NCBI RefSeq assembly: GCF_022605725.1
Contig: NC_065548.1
Span: 39,549,131 to 39,613,130 of the forward strand
DNA: 64,000 bases
Origin: Anthonomus grandis grandis
Taxonomy: Eukaryota; Arthropoda; Insecta; Coleoptera; Curculionidae
Reading direction: 5' to 3'
Under the pieces are notes generated by a model. The model made no database searches, was not told the origin of the DNA, and saw nothing but the letters and a program-made list of their open reading frames with translations. A program made the translations under genes and the position numbers. This document shows, piece after piece, positions 21,996-33,259 of the stretch. Each line of letters opens with the position of its first letter. Position 1 is the first letter of the stretch.

Positions 21996-22043
21996 AAGAA
22001 TATCATAAATATTTATTGATTTATAATTATTTATGATATTCTT
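21996..22043. repeat. 16-bp inverted repeat with 16-nt loop
   Basis: AAGAATATCATAAATA (21996-22011) pairs with TATTTATGATATTCTT (22028-22043). The sequence is AT-rich, so chance is more likely than for the longer hairpin. An imperfect direct repeat ending in GCACYAARTT flanks it on both sides, which may mark a small decayed element. Confidence 0.5.
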
Positions 22044-23249
22044 TTCAGAAAGCCACGCACTAAGTTAATAAAATTTGATAACATTTTTCTTATTTTAGTT
22101 ATTACATAGTCTAAATATTGATCCCACTTAACAATCTAGTATCCCAATATATTAAAGGTATTGATGTTTTCTATGATATTACAATATGATTACCTCAAAA
22201 CTTTGATCCAAAGATTCCAATCACACGTTAAAATATTCTTTTTATGCCGCGAATATTAATATGAAAAATATTATGGCACAAAGCAGAATTAATAAAAAAC
22301 TACCTATTTAATATTTTTACAAAAGTGCAAATATGTTACAAATCTTGATTATTATAATAGTCAATTAAAACATTATAAGTCATTGCAAAGTTATAGAACT
22401 ACAGTTCATTATACTTCTACAAACACAATCACTTTATGTAGAGTTTTTCAAATTCTAGCAACAGTTCATCTACATGAAGACTGTAACGAAGCACGAGTTA
22501 ACTCTATGATATAGGTAGGCATAATACATTGTTAACTTTCTCGATTATTCAAATTGGGGAGAAAAGAGAGACTGGCAAATCCACACAAGAAGTATATTTT
22601 TTAATTAAAAGTTAGTTAATATTCTTTAATGCATAAGCATTAGTTAATAATTAAAAAGTTTAAATATAATTTTCTTAACTGGTTAAGTATTAGATAATAA
22701 AATTTATTTTTCCCGTATACCAGCAATACCTCCAACGAGTTCTTTGTTCAATTATTCTAATTTAGCTAGTAGTAACTTTTTTCTGTTCACTAATTTTTAT
22801 TTCAATATTTTAAATTTCCTGATTGCTCTTAATTAAGCTTCGTAAAATGGTAAATGCCTTAGCTTAGGATTCTTTAAATCACCTCATCGGAAGCATGCCC
22901 AGAAGCTAGGAGATGAAAATAGACAACAATCAAAATTAAACAGGTTCTGCTGGATAAGTAGTATATTTTTATATACTGTTGTTAGAACCAATTTCTTAAA
23001 ATTTTGCTAGTTTCAGACATAGCTTAGATTTCTGTCAATTTAGTTACATAGAAAATAGATATATTTAAACAAACATTGATTACATACAACTTAAAGTACA
23101 ACTAAATATTTTACAGATACCAAGAAGTGCCATACTGTTACTCGCAAAACGTCGTTGGTCTAGGGTGCAATAATCCTAATTACAAATGATGTTTTACCGC
23201 ACAAAAAACAATTTCAAAAAATTTATTAGCACTAGTTATGTGACGAGCC

Positions 23250-23438
23250 ACCCTGTACAACCATGGAAGCCACTAGCTGTTGACCCCGCATTTTATTACA
23301 ACAAAACTGTTTCATTGTTTATTATCGGGTTAGTCAATTGAAGTCGCTAAGACAATTAGCATTTAATTTTGTAATAATTAATTTTCAAATAAAATAATAT
23401 TTTTTCAAAAAGGCGTTTTGGTTGTTAAGTTAGTTAAA
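23250..23438 (+). repeat. Probable 5' LTR of the errantivirus-like element
   Basis: The stretch immediately before the primer-binding site starts AGTTATGTGACGAGCC and ends near AAGTTAGTTAAA, and contains an AATAAA. Errantivirus-type LTRs often begin AGT. Because no second LTR copy is present, the left boundary rests on that motif alone and could be a fragment. Confidence 0.4.
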
Positions 23439-23456
23439 TGGCGCAGTCGGTAGGAT
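23439..23456 (+). promoter_or_regulatory. Retrotransposon primer-binding site (tRNA-Ser type)
   Basis: TGGCGCAGTCGGTAGGAT begins with TGG, complementary to the CCA end of a tRNA, and the following GCAGTCGG fits the primer used by several insect Gypsy elements, probably tRNA-Ser. It sits between the LTR-like sequence and gag, where minus-strand priming would start. Confidence 0.6.
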
Positions 23457-23706
23457 AGTCTGGAGTTAGATCGGTTAGTGTATCGAAGGTTCGGTTTAAC
23501 GATTAATCGGACTATACGAAACTTGATGAAAATTCGGTGGAGGTATCTGCAGTGAATTTATCGAAAATTGCTGAAACAAGAAGACCACTATTGGAGATTC
23601 ATCGGTGATTAGATACAAATCATCTAATTACGCAAGGAGGCAGAATATTAGACTGTCCCTTATAGAAATTACCATCGCCTTTATGTAAGTACAGCTCATT
23701 GAGTTA

Positions 23707-24986
23707 ATGTCCAATATAGATGAATTAAGCGTTGCATTGAATGATCTTAAAATCTCTTCAGTTGGCTCAACATTAGGTAATAATTTAAACTTAGAAAATT
23801 TACATTTAAATACTAGGATGCCCACTTTTAAACCGGAATATTTAAATTGTGTCCCAAATTTTGATGGGAACCCTAATGATCTTAACCGATATCTCGTAAA
23901 CTGTGAAATTTTAATTAAGCACTTTTATGATTAAGCGGATCCTAATAAATTTGAAAATATTTATTTACTTAATTGCTTAATAGGTAAATTAATTGGAAAT
24001 GCTAAAATTGTGGTAAATATTTTAAAAATGTGAGTACTTGGAATGATCTTAAACTAACTCTTGAAAGAAATTTTGCTGATCAAAGAGAAGAGGCTTGCCT
24101 CAATCGCGACCTTGTTATGCTTAGGCAAAATTCAAATGAAAATCTCAATCAGTTTTGTGATAAGGTACTACACTTATTGAATTTACTTTGTTCATATATT
24201 GATAGTCACGAAATTATAGATGGTGCCTTTGTATTAGGTCTTAAAGAGCCTTTAAGACTAAGGGACAAATATTCGGTGTATGCGGCCAAGAACCCTAGCC
24301 GAAGCTTCTCAATTTGTAAATCAAGAAAACAATAGCTTATACTTTCAGAATAATAATAAAATTAATAAACCTCAGTATAATCAAAATTTTCATAAATCTG
24401 TACAACAATTTAACTATATCCAACCAAATTTAAATAATCATAATAATTTTAACTCAAGTACACCCCATGATCTATTTATGAGACAAAATGTTTTTTCATC
24501 TCAACCAGTTCCTATACGCCTTAGAATTTTACCTCAACATCCTCTGCCAACAAACTCCCAAGTTTTTGGTAGACCACCCCAAAATCGAAACGTTTTTAGG
24601 CCAAATCAAATGAGAAAAAAGATCTTCCTCGACCGACGCCTATGAGCATAACTTCTAGACAATTCTCCCATAATTCTAGAAATAATCAATCTATGCAAAC
24701 TTATAACCCTAATCATTCACAACGAAATTTCCAAATTAGACAAAATCACTTTGTGCGCTCAGGCCCTCGTAATTTTATATCAAAGGAATTATATAATACT
24801 GAGACTAATCAATATTATGATGATTATGATGATAATTATTATTGCGATTCAAAAGAACCCACAACTTTTGATGATAAGGTTCATCAAAATAATTCCCAAT
24901 TTCAGTATGAAGCATATGACGATCAACAAGAACCCGAAACTTCAGAAAATTTTACAAAACAGCCTCCAGAGGAGACCAATCCTTAG
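23707..24986 (+). pseudogene. gag remnant of the errantivirus-like element
   Basis: Open pieces in different frames together give a Gypsy gag. The first (from ATG 23707) has a short N-terminus and VPNFDGNPNDLNRYLV. The second (24030) contains CLNRDLVMLRQNSNENLNQF and LLNLLCSYID. The third, in another frame, has LAEASQFVNQENNSLYFQ and then an Asn/Gln-rich tail. The last (24642-24986) is rich in Asn, Asp and Tyr. In the family this is the capsid protein. At least three frameshifts or stops break it. No Cys-His knuckle is visible, which is common in this branch. Confidence 0.55.
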
Positions 24987-25643
24987 TAGCTCCTATAATA
25001 AGCTTCAATTTAATACTACCAGTAAACTACCCTACATTATATTTCCAGAACATAATTTAAAATTTTTAATTGATAGCGGTTCATCTCGATCTTTCATTAA
25101 CCCTAACTTGGCAAACAAATTTTACAAAAAGGATATAATAGAATACCCGTTTATTGTATCCCGTGAAAAAGAAATGTCAGCTCATAAATTTAGTACTTTC
25201 ATACCAACATCCAGAATTTTTAACTCACCCGAATCTTTACAATTAAAATTATTTTTATTTAAATTCCATGACATTTTTGATGGTCTTATAGGAGTAGTTA
25301 ATCTTGAAATTTTAAAAACAAATTTAGATTTTGGCAATGGTTACTTACTTACTCCTTATGCTGAAATAAAATTACTTTTCCAAAACACAAAATGAAATCT
25401 AAATCAAATAAGTGTAGAACCCCGATGCGAACAAGTTATAAAAATTAAAACTTCTATCAAAAATGGTGAAATCATTATTCCATATCAAAAAATAGGAAAT
25501 TGTGAAATCCCAGAAAGTCTCTCTATTGCAAAGAATGGCATAGCCCTCACCACTATCTTAAATAGCTCTACTGATCAAATTCTATTAAATTTTTCCGAAC
25601 CCACAAAAGTTGAACCCTTAAAGAAAAGAATTAGAGTCCATTG
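24968..25643 (+). pseudogene. Aspartic protease and pre-RT part of pol
   Basis: The frame overlaps the end of gag. The protease active site is LIDSGSSRSFIN near 25063-25100 (Asp-Ser-Gly), with the later flap and helix region DIFDGLIGVVNLEILK. A TGA at 25393-25395 interrupts, but the same frame continues to TGA at about 25641. The RT palm that should follow is absent. The family protein processes Gag-Pol in virus-like particles. This copy could not. Confidence 0.55.
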
Positions 25644-25729
25644 ATTTTAACTTAATCGATAATTTCACCAATAAATCTCCTAATTTTAAACCGAAAAAAC
25701 TAATCAGAACAGATCATATGAATTAAGAA

Positions 25730-25930
25730 GAAAAATGAAACTGTAATTGAAACCCGCAATAAAAATCGCGACGACCCTGAAATATTTGCACCTGATCAGC
25801 AAGCATATGTGAGAAAACATATAAGACAAAAAACTGCTAATATTTTTAAATAACCAACAATTCTTAAAACTACTGATAATGTTGAAAAAACCGCGTAAGA
25901 AACTTTATTCCTTTGATAACAACGACTAGA
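25730..25930 (+). pseudogene. Integrase C-terminal fragment
   Basis: A frame reading ETVIETRNKNRDDPEIFAPD followed by QAYVRKHIRQKT resembles the C-terminal tail of Gypsy integrases (basic, with the K/R-x-x-R-Q-K-T motif after the 'FxxGDxVYV' position). It lies directly before the env remnant, which fits the normal order of the genes. The catalytic D,D-35-E core is missing. Confidence 0.4.
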
Positions 25931-25981
25931 GTTGTTTATTTTCAATTGTCTTATTTCTTTTAGATTGCTCACGTTCATCGA

Positions 25982-26995
25982 ATGCAAGGAAACGATGATA
26001 TAGAAATTAGAAACCTAAGTAGCCATGCTGGCTTAATTCCAATAAATTTAGGATCTGCTAAAATTCAAGAATCGAGCTATAATCTAATACATTATTTTAA
26101 CCTTAATGCGTTAATTTTAGAGATAGGACAACTAGATAAGAAAACTAATAATTTAAACTTGATTAATTAAAAATGATTCTCTTAATCAGTTTAAAATTTT
26201 AAGTTTAATTAAAGATAAGGTAGATATAAAGCTTCATGAAATATTACCTAATGATAGAGTAAAAAGAGGTTTAATCAATGGACTAGGGTCAATATTTAAA
26301 TCAATTAGTGGTAATTTAAATGCATCAGATGGAGAGCGGTATGATACGTTAATAAAACAACTAGAACAAAACCAAGAGAAATTAGCAAATAACATGTATA
26401 ATCAATATAAAATATCTTTAAATGTTATTGATCAATTTAATGTTACTGTAATATTATAAATATTCAAAAAATATTGAAAAATCAAATTAATGATATTTAC
26501 TCATTGATTTTAGGATCTAAAGGACATTATTTGGTTATCAAAGATTATTTAGATCAATTAATTAATCTATATGAAGTTATTAATTTTGCTTTACAAGATA
26601 TTGAAAATTTTATCTCTTTTGCAAAAATAAATGTGATGCATCCAAGTATTATAAAAATAAAAGATTTATATCATGAACTCCTTAAACTCGAAAAACAATT
26701 AAATAATAAAAAGTTACCTTTTGCAGTAACATTAGAAAACACATTTTTAATTCAAAAGTTTATCGATATAGAATGTTGTATTGTAAATAATAAAATAACA
26801 TATTTCCTAAAAATACCAATTATGCAACCTTTCACTTTTACATATTATCATTTATATTCTACACCAATATTTAATGGGAGTCAATTTAAGGCGATTCTAC
26901 CACGAAATAAATTTTTGCTTAAAAATGAGCTATACTATTCACGAGCGACCCTTGCAAGAGAGCTACCAGACAACAATATATATGCCAGAAGATGA
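25982..26995 (+). pseudogene. env-like remnant (errantivirus envelope family), broken
   Basis: Three open pieces (25982-26170, about 26180-26455, 26474-26995) give parts of a glycoprotein-like protein. Near 26263 a basic R-x-K-R site is followed at once by a Gly/Leu/Ile-rich hydrophobic segment. That is the cleavage-site and fusion-peptide arrangement known for errantivirus envelope proteins related to baculovirus F. The third piece is Leu/Ile-rich and helical. Stop codons separate the pieces, the N-terminal signal region is doubtful and no C-terminal membrane anchor is visible. It cannot produce a functional protein. Confidence 0.5.
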
Positions 26996-27454
26996 CACTT
27001 GAAGATATTACTGACAAGCACCCTGCGAGATCCTGCTTTTGGAGAATAAAAATACTTCCACCTGCAAAAAGGTCTAAGTAGTTGCAACCAAATCCAAGAT
27101 TCTGCGCATCGAAGAATCCAATCAGTTTATTGGAATTCTTCCTAATCAAGAGGTTATTTAAAGTTAGTTATATCACTACTGTTGGTCAGATTCTAGTTTA
27201 CAATAAATTAGATAAGGATTTTAAGTGTGGTTATCATCATAGTATTTCCCACGTAATTCTTAAACACATGCTGCTTAAGAACGCTGACGCATGTTATAAA
27301 AAAGTGTTGCTTGGAATGCATCATATTTAGTTTTAACAATAACAATTTTTTTTTAACAATATTTAGTTTTGGCGTTTTGTTATTTACAAATAAACTACAA
27401 ATTTTGTCAAGGTCTGGCAATTATATTACGATTAATAATAACTTGTTAACATGT

Positions 27455-27479
27455 GTCTTGCCACTAAAGGCATCATCAG
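27455..27479 (-). ncRNA. Degenerate hammerhead-like motif of a PLE terminal repeat
   Basis: On the minus strand the sequence is CTGATGA-T-GCC-TTTAGT-GGC-AAGAC. CTGANGA matches one side of the hammerhead core, a short GCC/GGC stem with a 6-nt loop follows, and AAGAC sits where GAAAC would be expected. PLEs are known to carry hammerhead motifs in their terminal repeats. The extra T before the stem and the two changes in GAAAC make catalysis unlikely. Confidence 0.35.
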
Positions 27480-28019
27480 AACTGAATAAAAAAATAATAA
27501 AACATTTTTATTATTTAATTTAAATAATTTTTGTATGTTTTCTTTAGTACAAATTTCCCATTCATAAAAACAGGAACATTTTACACACTTGTTACATAAA
27601 TAACTATTATTATTAAAATATCTGTGCAAGAATTCAAAACAAACAAGAAGTAAAATAACCAAAAAAAAGTAAAAAGCTAAAGAATAATTAACTAGATCTA
27701 GACCTGAACTTACTACACGGCAAACCAGCACTCGAATGGCGAGTACATGTTATGAATTTTACAATTTTATTATAAAAATGTTAATATCCTAATTTTATTA
27801 TTCTCCTAGTTTTTATACTAATTTATTCGTATTTTGTAGTTGATAGTAGGGTTTATTTAAGGTTTTACGAAAATATTAAACTAAACATAAGTTTAATATT
27901 TTCATCTATAATATCTAGTTTTTAAGAAGTAAATTTTGGCCTCACTTTAGGTTATATAGGTTATATTATTGTAAATCAATTTCAAATTCAAGTTTAACAC
28001 TAAAGTAAGAATATATCTA

Positions 28020-28629
28020 TCACGATCTGTGGGAGTGGGCAAGAGCGTAGCATCTTCTGAAAAAGGGAGACACAGTCTTTTCGTGGGATATTAGTAAAAA
28101 GGATTTTAACATCGAAGGAAATTAAAATGGAATTATTCTGTATACTAAGCTTTTTAAGAGAATCAGCAAAATCGATTAAATTTATAATGAAATAAGGATT
28201 TTTAAATTAAGGGGTATCTTCTAAAATATTATTAAGCTACCGGTTACTAATACTTACCTAATACACTGGTAAGTCAACAAATTCGACCACAGGTCGAATG
28301 GGGGTGTTAACCTTATTTATTTTCAGTAGGCTATATAACAAAGGTGTTTTCGGGTTTATGGAATGAAGCCTAGTTTTAGAAGTATTTAAAAACTACAGAG
28401 TAACCAAGCATTGGTCTAGGGTCTTCTTCACTTTTGTAAAAAACGAGTTGGTAGGGTCTTTGTTGACCCTTTTAAAGACATCCAAGTCCAAGAAAGCTTT
28501 CACACTTGCAAGGCAAGAGCCCTTGTCTACTTTGGTAGCGAATAAGTCATTGTCAGTCAGTTTTTTTAAGGATTTTAGTTCGATTGGATTGTAATTAGAA
28601 ATTTTATTAATCGAATGAAAATTGTTCAA
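28020..28629 (-). pseudogene. Penelope-like reverse transcriptase, N-terminal half
   Basis: From 28629 on the minus strand: LKSLKKLTDNDLFATKVDKG, which matches the 'ADKG' entry motif of PLE RTs, then DVFKRVNKDPTNSF. After frame changes: LLYSLLKINKVNTPIRPVV (the PKxHK...RPI block) at about 28330-28270. Then SFDVKILFTNIPRKDC at about 28110-28065, motif A with the catalytic Asp in 'FDVxxLFTNxP'. This succession is diagnostic for PLEs. Motif C (YxDD) and the endonuclease are not present. Several frameshifts break the frame. Confidence 0.65.
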
Positions 28630-28844
28630 AAATATTATTACTTGCTCTTTAAGATTTTCTTATTAGCTATGTTTAAGGTCTATATAACATTTTCTGCTTT
28701 TCAAAGTTTCTATGACTTATTATTTGTAACATTATTAAAAAACTTATATTTTAGATTTCAGTTAAGTAACTTTTCTTCCTGTGGCATAAATGTTACGTCG
28801 CGTCGGTTAGATTTAATAAACGGTCCGTGAATTTAACGTTACAT

Positions 28845-29260
28845 CTTCCTATGGAATATGAGGTTACAACTGATAAGCCAGTGATCTATCGGTCTTATCT
28901 GATGCAAAAGTTATTCGAGAAGGTAACTTGCCATATGCTAGTCCCGCCGTTCTTTTAAATGAATGCCGAAAAGCGGTTGGCAGTTAATTTTCATTCAATT
29001 AATAAACTTAGAAGAAAGCGAAATAACTCTCCTATATTATTGATTAAAGAAATTATGGAAAATTTAAATAGGTACAAATATTTCACAAGTCTTGACTTGA
29101 CATCAGGATACTACCAGATGGATCTATGGATCCGGATTCTTAGACAGCGTTTAATATACCAAAGGGGAATTTTGAATACGTATATACAACATAATGCCAT
29201 TTGGTCTATGTAATGTGTAGTATACCGTTTTGGTTCAACAGTTTATCTCTAAAATAACAC
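28845..29260 (+). pseudogene. Gypsy reverse transcriptase fragment (plus strand)
   Basis: Pieces in neighbouring frames: MEYEVTTDKPVIYRSY, EGNLPYASPAVLL-like residues, EKRLAVNFHSINKL, LIKEIMENLNRYKYFTSLDL with TSGYYQM (motif A, catalytic Asp in LDLTSGYYQ) and MPFGLCNV near 29200. This is the fingers and palm of a Gypsy RT up to the block before YxDD. It runs opposite to the next Gypsy element, so it comes from a separate copy. Confidence 0.6.
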
Positions 29261-29261
29261 A

Positions 29262-29409
29262 CCATTATTTGCCCTGTTCTTAAGGCTCATGCTAACGCAA
29301 ACACATACGATCGACTGACTCCACCAGTCGGTGTGCCGCGCTATCATTTGCATAAGATTTTTGTTAATTCCTTTAATACTTAATTTGTATAGAAATCGCA
29401 TATATTACA
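29262..29409 (-). repeat. Partial 3' LTR and polypurine tract of the minus-strand Gypsy
   Basis: On the minus strand a polypurine tract (A run then GGAAGAGA, plus coordinates about 29410-29428) is followed directly by TGTAATATATGCG, a typical Gypsy LTR start. The LTR runs to about 29262, where the other Gypsy RT fragment ends. Its true end is not known. Confidence 0.45.
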
Positions 29410-29747
29410 TCTCTTCCTTTTTTTTTTTAACATATGTTATAATACAGATTAATTACTTATACTTAAACTACCAAACTATCACTAATACATTTTATAGTTA
29501 ATGTTATTTTAACACTTAATTATATTTTGTTTAAGAATATTTAACTGTAACAATAAACCGTACTGCTATTAGAAACTTATAACCAACTTATTATAATTTA
29601 TGGCTTATTGAATAAGAATTTTTAGTCCTGCAAACCAAAATAAAATAATAAACATTTGTTTATACACAGAATTTCGATAAAATAAAAATAGTAAAATGTT
29701 TACGATTCGTTTTTACCTAAAATTACTTTTCCTAATAGATTATTTGT

Positions 29748-30950
29748 TTAAATATTCGTTGGTTCTTTAATAGTGTCACTTACTTTCCACTGTTCCTTAA
29801 TCTTTTTAAGATGCAGAATATTTCTGCGATATATCTGTCCAGAATCATCATCTTTTATTACCACGTCCCCTCCTATTTTTTTCACAATTATTTGTGGCGC
29901 AGAATTATATTCAGGTGTGATCTTATTAGCCTTCATTAGATTTTTTTGATATACCTTACCTCCTACATTTAATATAATTTTGTCATTTGCTTTTCGTTTG
30001 CGATCTCCATATTCTTTACCTTTTTCTTTAGCCATTTGGTCTCGTTCCCGAGTTTCCTGATCTATTGCCAAGCGTTCTGAATAAGTAGCAAGGGAAGTTT
30101 ATCCGTAAATTGAATTCTGAAAGAAAGTTCACATGGCATTTCACCAGTAACGGAATATGGTGTGCTGTTATACATTATTTGGTAATCAAGTAAGTCCTGC
30201 TTCCAACTAGTTTTTTGCGCTTGACTAATTTTCAACATTTTTAAAATTTCCATATTTTGCAGTTCAACCTCGCTGTTCATTTGAGGCCAATATGGTATAG
30301 TTTGGTGGATATGAATGTCGTTTTCATTGCAAAAGCTTTTTATTTCGTTACTTATAAATTGTCTTCCATTATCTGATGTAACAGAAATAGGAAATTCAAA
30401 TCTGAAAATATTTCTTTTTTAAAAGATTGATTGTGTTTGCCGAAGATATAGTTTTAATAATTTAACTAAAATTGTCGATAATAACAAAAAGGTGATTACC
30501 GCTGGGTAGGGGTCCCACGAAGTCGATAGCCCTATTTATCCAAGGGCCCGTCGGCATTTTCCTACTTTTCATGGGATGCGGTATACTTAATGGAGAAACC
30601 AAAACATAACCCTTACAAACTTTGACTCTCTTTTCTGCATGTTCGTCAATTTAATGCCACAAAACTTTTGTCCTAAGTCTACATTTCATTGCTACCTACA
30701 GGATGTCCTTCATGGGCAGCATCCAGGATACTATCTTAGTTTCATAGGTATTACAATTTAATCTCCTCTTAGTAAAATTCCATCATTAAAATAAAAAGTC
30801 TCATGAAATGTTCGGCAATATTTGACTGGTTCTTGCCAATTATTATTTTTTATACCCTCTTTTATTTTTAAAATATCATCATCATTTTCCGAAATTTCAT
30901 ATAAGGTTACAGCTATTGGTCAAGAGCACTCAATTATTTGATAAACATAA
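29748..30950 (-). pseudogene. Gypsy integrase (minus strand), broken
   Basis: Central core pieces are seen at about 30700-30300: SDNGRQFISNEI (second catalytic Asp) and IPYWPQMNSEVELQN, the P-x-x-Q-x-N-S-E-V-E block with the catalytic Glu. The next frame gives ISQAQKTSWKQDLLDYQIMY and STPYSVTGEMPCELSF. A 107-codon C-terminal frame (30071-29748) has KIILNVGGKVYQKN and IYRRNILHLKKI, the usual DNA-binding tail. At least four stops or frameshifts separate the parts. Integrase inserts the element's DNA into the host chromosome; this copy is inactive. Confidence 0.6.
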
Positions 30951-31070
30951 TCATGTTCTTTAAATAATGATTTTTTTGATTTGATTGACATAATCGTCAT
31001 ATGGGTCCGCTATATTAGACTTCCCTGGCTGGTAAATAATTTGATATATAAACGATTGTAACCTTAAAAC

Positions 31071-31280
31071 TTACCTTTCTATGCAAGCATATGGTCGTGA
31101 TTTGGATCCAAAGATGGTCTCCAAAGGTTTATGATCAGTAACAAGTTCGAATTCCTTCACATACAAATATATTCTGAAATGGTCTACTGCCCATACTAAT
31201 GCAAGTGCTTCTTTTGCTGTCTGATAATAATGCTTTTCAACATTTGTCAAGCAACTTCCTTTAACATTTGACTTACACAA
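31071..31280 (-). pseudogene. Gypsy RNase H fragment (minus strand)
   Basis: The 69-codon frame contains SCLTNVEKHYYQTAKEALAL, VWAVDHFRIYLY, and ELVTDHKPLETIF. These are the hallmark TExxYxxxEKE-type helix and the TDHKPL motif with its catalytic Asp. Upstream on the minus strand (31300-31500) short pieces resemble the RT thumb (LSENG-like, FLGH-like) but are too broken to annotate separately. Confidence 0.65.
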
Positions 31281-31879
31281 CTAACTCTTCTTTTTGTTCA
31301 TTTTCACAGAATTTTTTAATACTGGCATGTTTTTATAGCGTTAGTTTGTGTAGTTGTCTTAAAGCTTCTGTTAAAGTTGATAAATGAACCTCATTTAAGT
31401 TTGTTTAAAGGTGTTCTAAATAATTGTATATTTGATATATGGGAGTCTAATTAACACCATTTTCTGATAACATGTGACCAATAAACTTAATTTCTAAGAC
31501 TTTAAAAATATATAATATATAAAATCTATAATTTCTTCTAAGAAATTTTTTGAGCCATACGCAAGAAGAATCTTATTGGGCTTTTTTTATCTGATTTTGT
31601 ACCATAATTTGATTTTTCTATAAATATTCTCACGTTGTTTTGGATATATTATTACATTTATTTCCTGAATTAATGAACATATTGTAATGGTAATTCCCCC
31701 TACCTGACATTCAATTTTATCATCGTCATTATATAGGTGAAATACATGATTCTCTTCAGTTTTTAGATCATTACCATTACTCTTGACAGTTCGGTTTGTT
31801 AGCTTAAATCTCTTGTTAAAAGGTAACTGCTGCTACTACTGCATTTTTGTCCGCATAATGAAGACTTCGTTTCATAAAA

Positions 31880-32430
31880 TAGCACTGTACGTAATGACCA
31901 GTACGCTTACAAATATGGTAGGTCACATTTTTTGCTTGACACTGATGTTGCTTAATGTTTTATTCAAGCCCACATCGAAAACATTTTTGTCTTGAAAGGC
32001 TTAAAATATTTTTTATTTTGTACAATTAGTTGATTAATATAATTAGTTACCTTTTATTATACCTCCTATCTATTATATCTCTTTTATTAACACTACCACC
32101 ACTAAAGGATGGTGATTGTTTCTCGCTAAACTCTAATAATTGTCTTTCAATGATTTTGAGAGAGTTTCGCAATAATAGTGCTAAGATTTACTGTATCTCC
32201 CATGGCTAAAATCTTTTTCCTTAGATTAATGGACAAACATTTTTCCGTTATTTTGTCAATAGATAAACAGCTTTATCTAAATCCATAAATTGGCATTTTA
32301 TACCTTTTTTCGTCAGTTTCTCGTTTAAGAAGATGAAACAAATGTCTCTTATACAACTTGCTTTGTTTCGGAGCAAAGTATCCATCTGGTTTGTTTATAG
32401 CTATTTAATAGATATCCTCTACTTTACTTA
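31880..32430 (-). pseudogene. Gypsy gag with zinc knuckle (minus strand)
   Basis: Starting near 32400 on the minus strand, pieces read GYFAPKQSKLYKRHLFHLL, EKCLSINLRKKILAMGD and AKLSKIIERQLLEF, the order of capsid helices in Gypsy gag. Near 31970 CFRCGLE and a CHICKRTGHYVQC-like pair of knuckles follow (the first Cys of the second knuckle reads Tyr). The knuckles normally bind genomic RNA. Broken by several stops. Confidence 0.5.
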
Positions 32431-33259
32431 TGTCTGCACCAGGAAGATTAAAAAAAATTATGTCTACTATATGACATAAGGTGAAATAAATTCAAAAATA
32501 AATTAATGCGGCTTTTTTTGTGGTTTTATTCATTCCTATAATTTGGAGATCGGCTTTAACAGTAATGAATTTTTATTGCACAAGACGCATACTTTTTCTA
32601 AATTCTCGTTATAGGGATAAAAAATTAGAGTCAATAAAGGAGAAAAATGATAAATTGAGTTGGCTAAAAATCTCAAAATTAACCCCTGTGCTACCCTACT
32701 AGCTAGTAACTTAGATGCCTTAGTGTTTTAAAGTAATAGTAGCATAAAAACAGATGAGCTGTTTATTTTACACAAAAAGCTTTCGTTTAGTCTAAAAAAG
32801 TAGTTTATTTAGGAAATCGATATAAAATTAAATAATTTATGCTGGATGATTTTTAATGCTATTTTTCTTTATTACTTTAGAAACAAAATTTAAAATGCAT
32901 AAAAGTCTTGGCTAAGTAATTTTTCTTGTATAGGGTTTCGCTCGTTGCCTTTTTGGGAAAGTTCGTTTAAATATTTCTCGTAGTATGCTGATGACTAGAT
33001 TTAGAGAAAAAGACCTTTACATTCATTCGTTATATTTAATATCTGATGCTCATTTAAAATAGTGTTTAATGATACCTGGATTTTTTAAAATACTAAAAGC
33101 TAAACTGTGAGATTAAACTATATTGTCGTAACCAAAAAAAAATTAATAGAAAATAAGATGATGACAAAAGCATTACTTTACGTTACTATATGTATATACG
33201 TTTACTATATGATTTTCAAATAAAAGTTTAAAACCAAATATTACGGCTTAAATTTTAGT
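32431..33259. other. AT-rich stretch, nothing recognised
   Basis: Non-coding in all frames beyond chance. It may hold the missing 5' end of the minus-strand Gypsy element, but no LTR start or primer-binding site was found. Confidence 0.35.

Larger units (their letters stand above)
18991..23249. other. AT-rich non-coding stretch with repeats and hairpins
   Basis: No protein domain was recognised on either strand over 4.2 kb. It holds the (TA)n duplication, a 30-bp hairpin and a 16-bp hairpin listed separately. There is also an 11-bp inverted pair CTAGGGAGTTG/CAACTCCCTAG at 20467-20477 and 20522-20532, and an imperfect direct repeat GCCGCGCACCAAATT/GCCACGCACTAAGTT near 21953 and 22050. Confidence 0.4.
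23250..27150 (+). mobile_element. Errantivirus-like Gypsy element, internally deleted, with env remnant
   Basis: Order on the plus strand: probable 5' LTR, primer-binding site at 23439, gag, aspartic protease, an integrase tail and an env remnant. RT and RNase H, and nearly all of the integrase, are missing between about 25645 and 25730. A three-gene layout with env marks the errantivirus-like branch of insect Gypsy elements. No matching 3' LTR was found after env, so the right end is truncated and the boundary near 27150 is approximate. Every gene is broken; this is an old inherited copy. Confidence 0.6.
27440..28629 (-). mobile_element. Penelope-like element fragment
   Basis: On the minus strand a PLE-type RT N-terminal half (28629 down to 28020) is followed downstream by a structured motif at 27455-27479 of the kind found in PLE terminal repeats. 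The C-terminal half of RT and the GIY-YIG endonuclease are missing, so the copy is internally deleted or joined from fragments. Confidence 0.5.
29262..32430 (-). mobile_element. Gypsy LTR retrotransposon remnant (minus strand)
   Basis: In minus orientation the order is gag (about 32430-31880), a protease-like stretch, RT thumb and RNase H (to 31071), integrase (to 29748), a polypurine tract and the start of a 3' LTR. Frames are heavily broken and most of the RT palm is missing. No 5' LTR was recognised above 32430. Confidence 0.6.
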
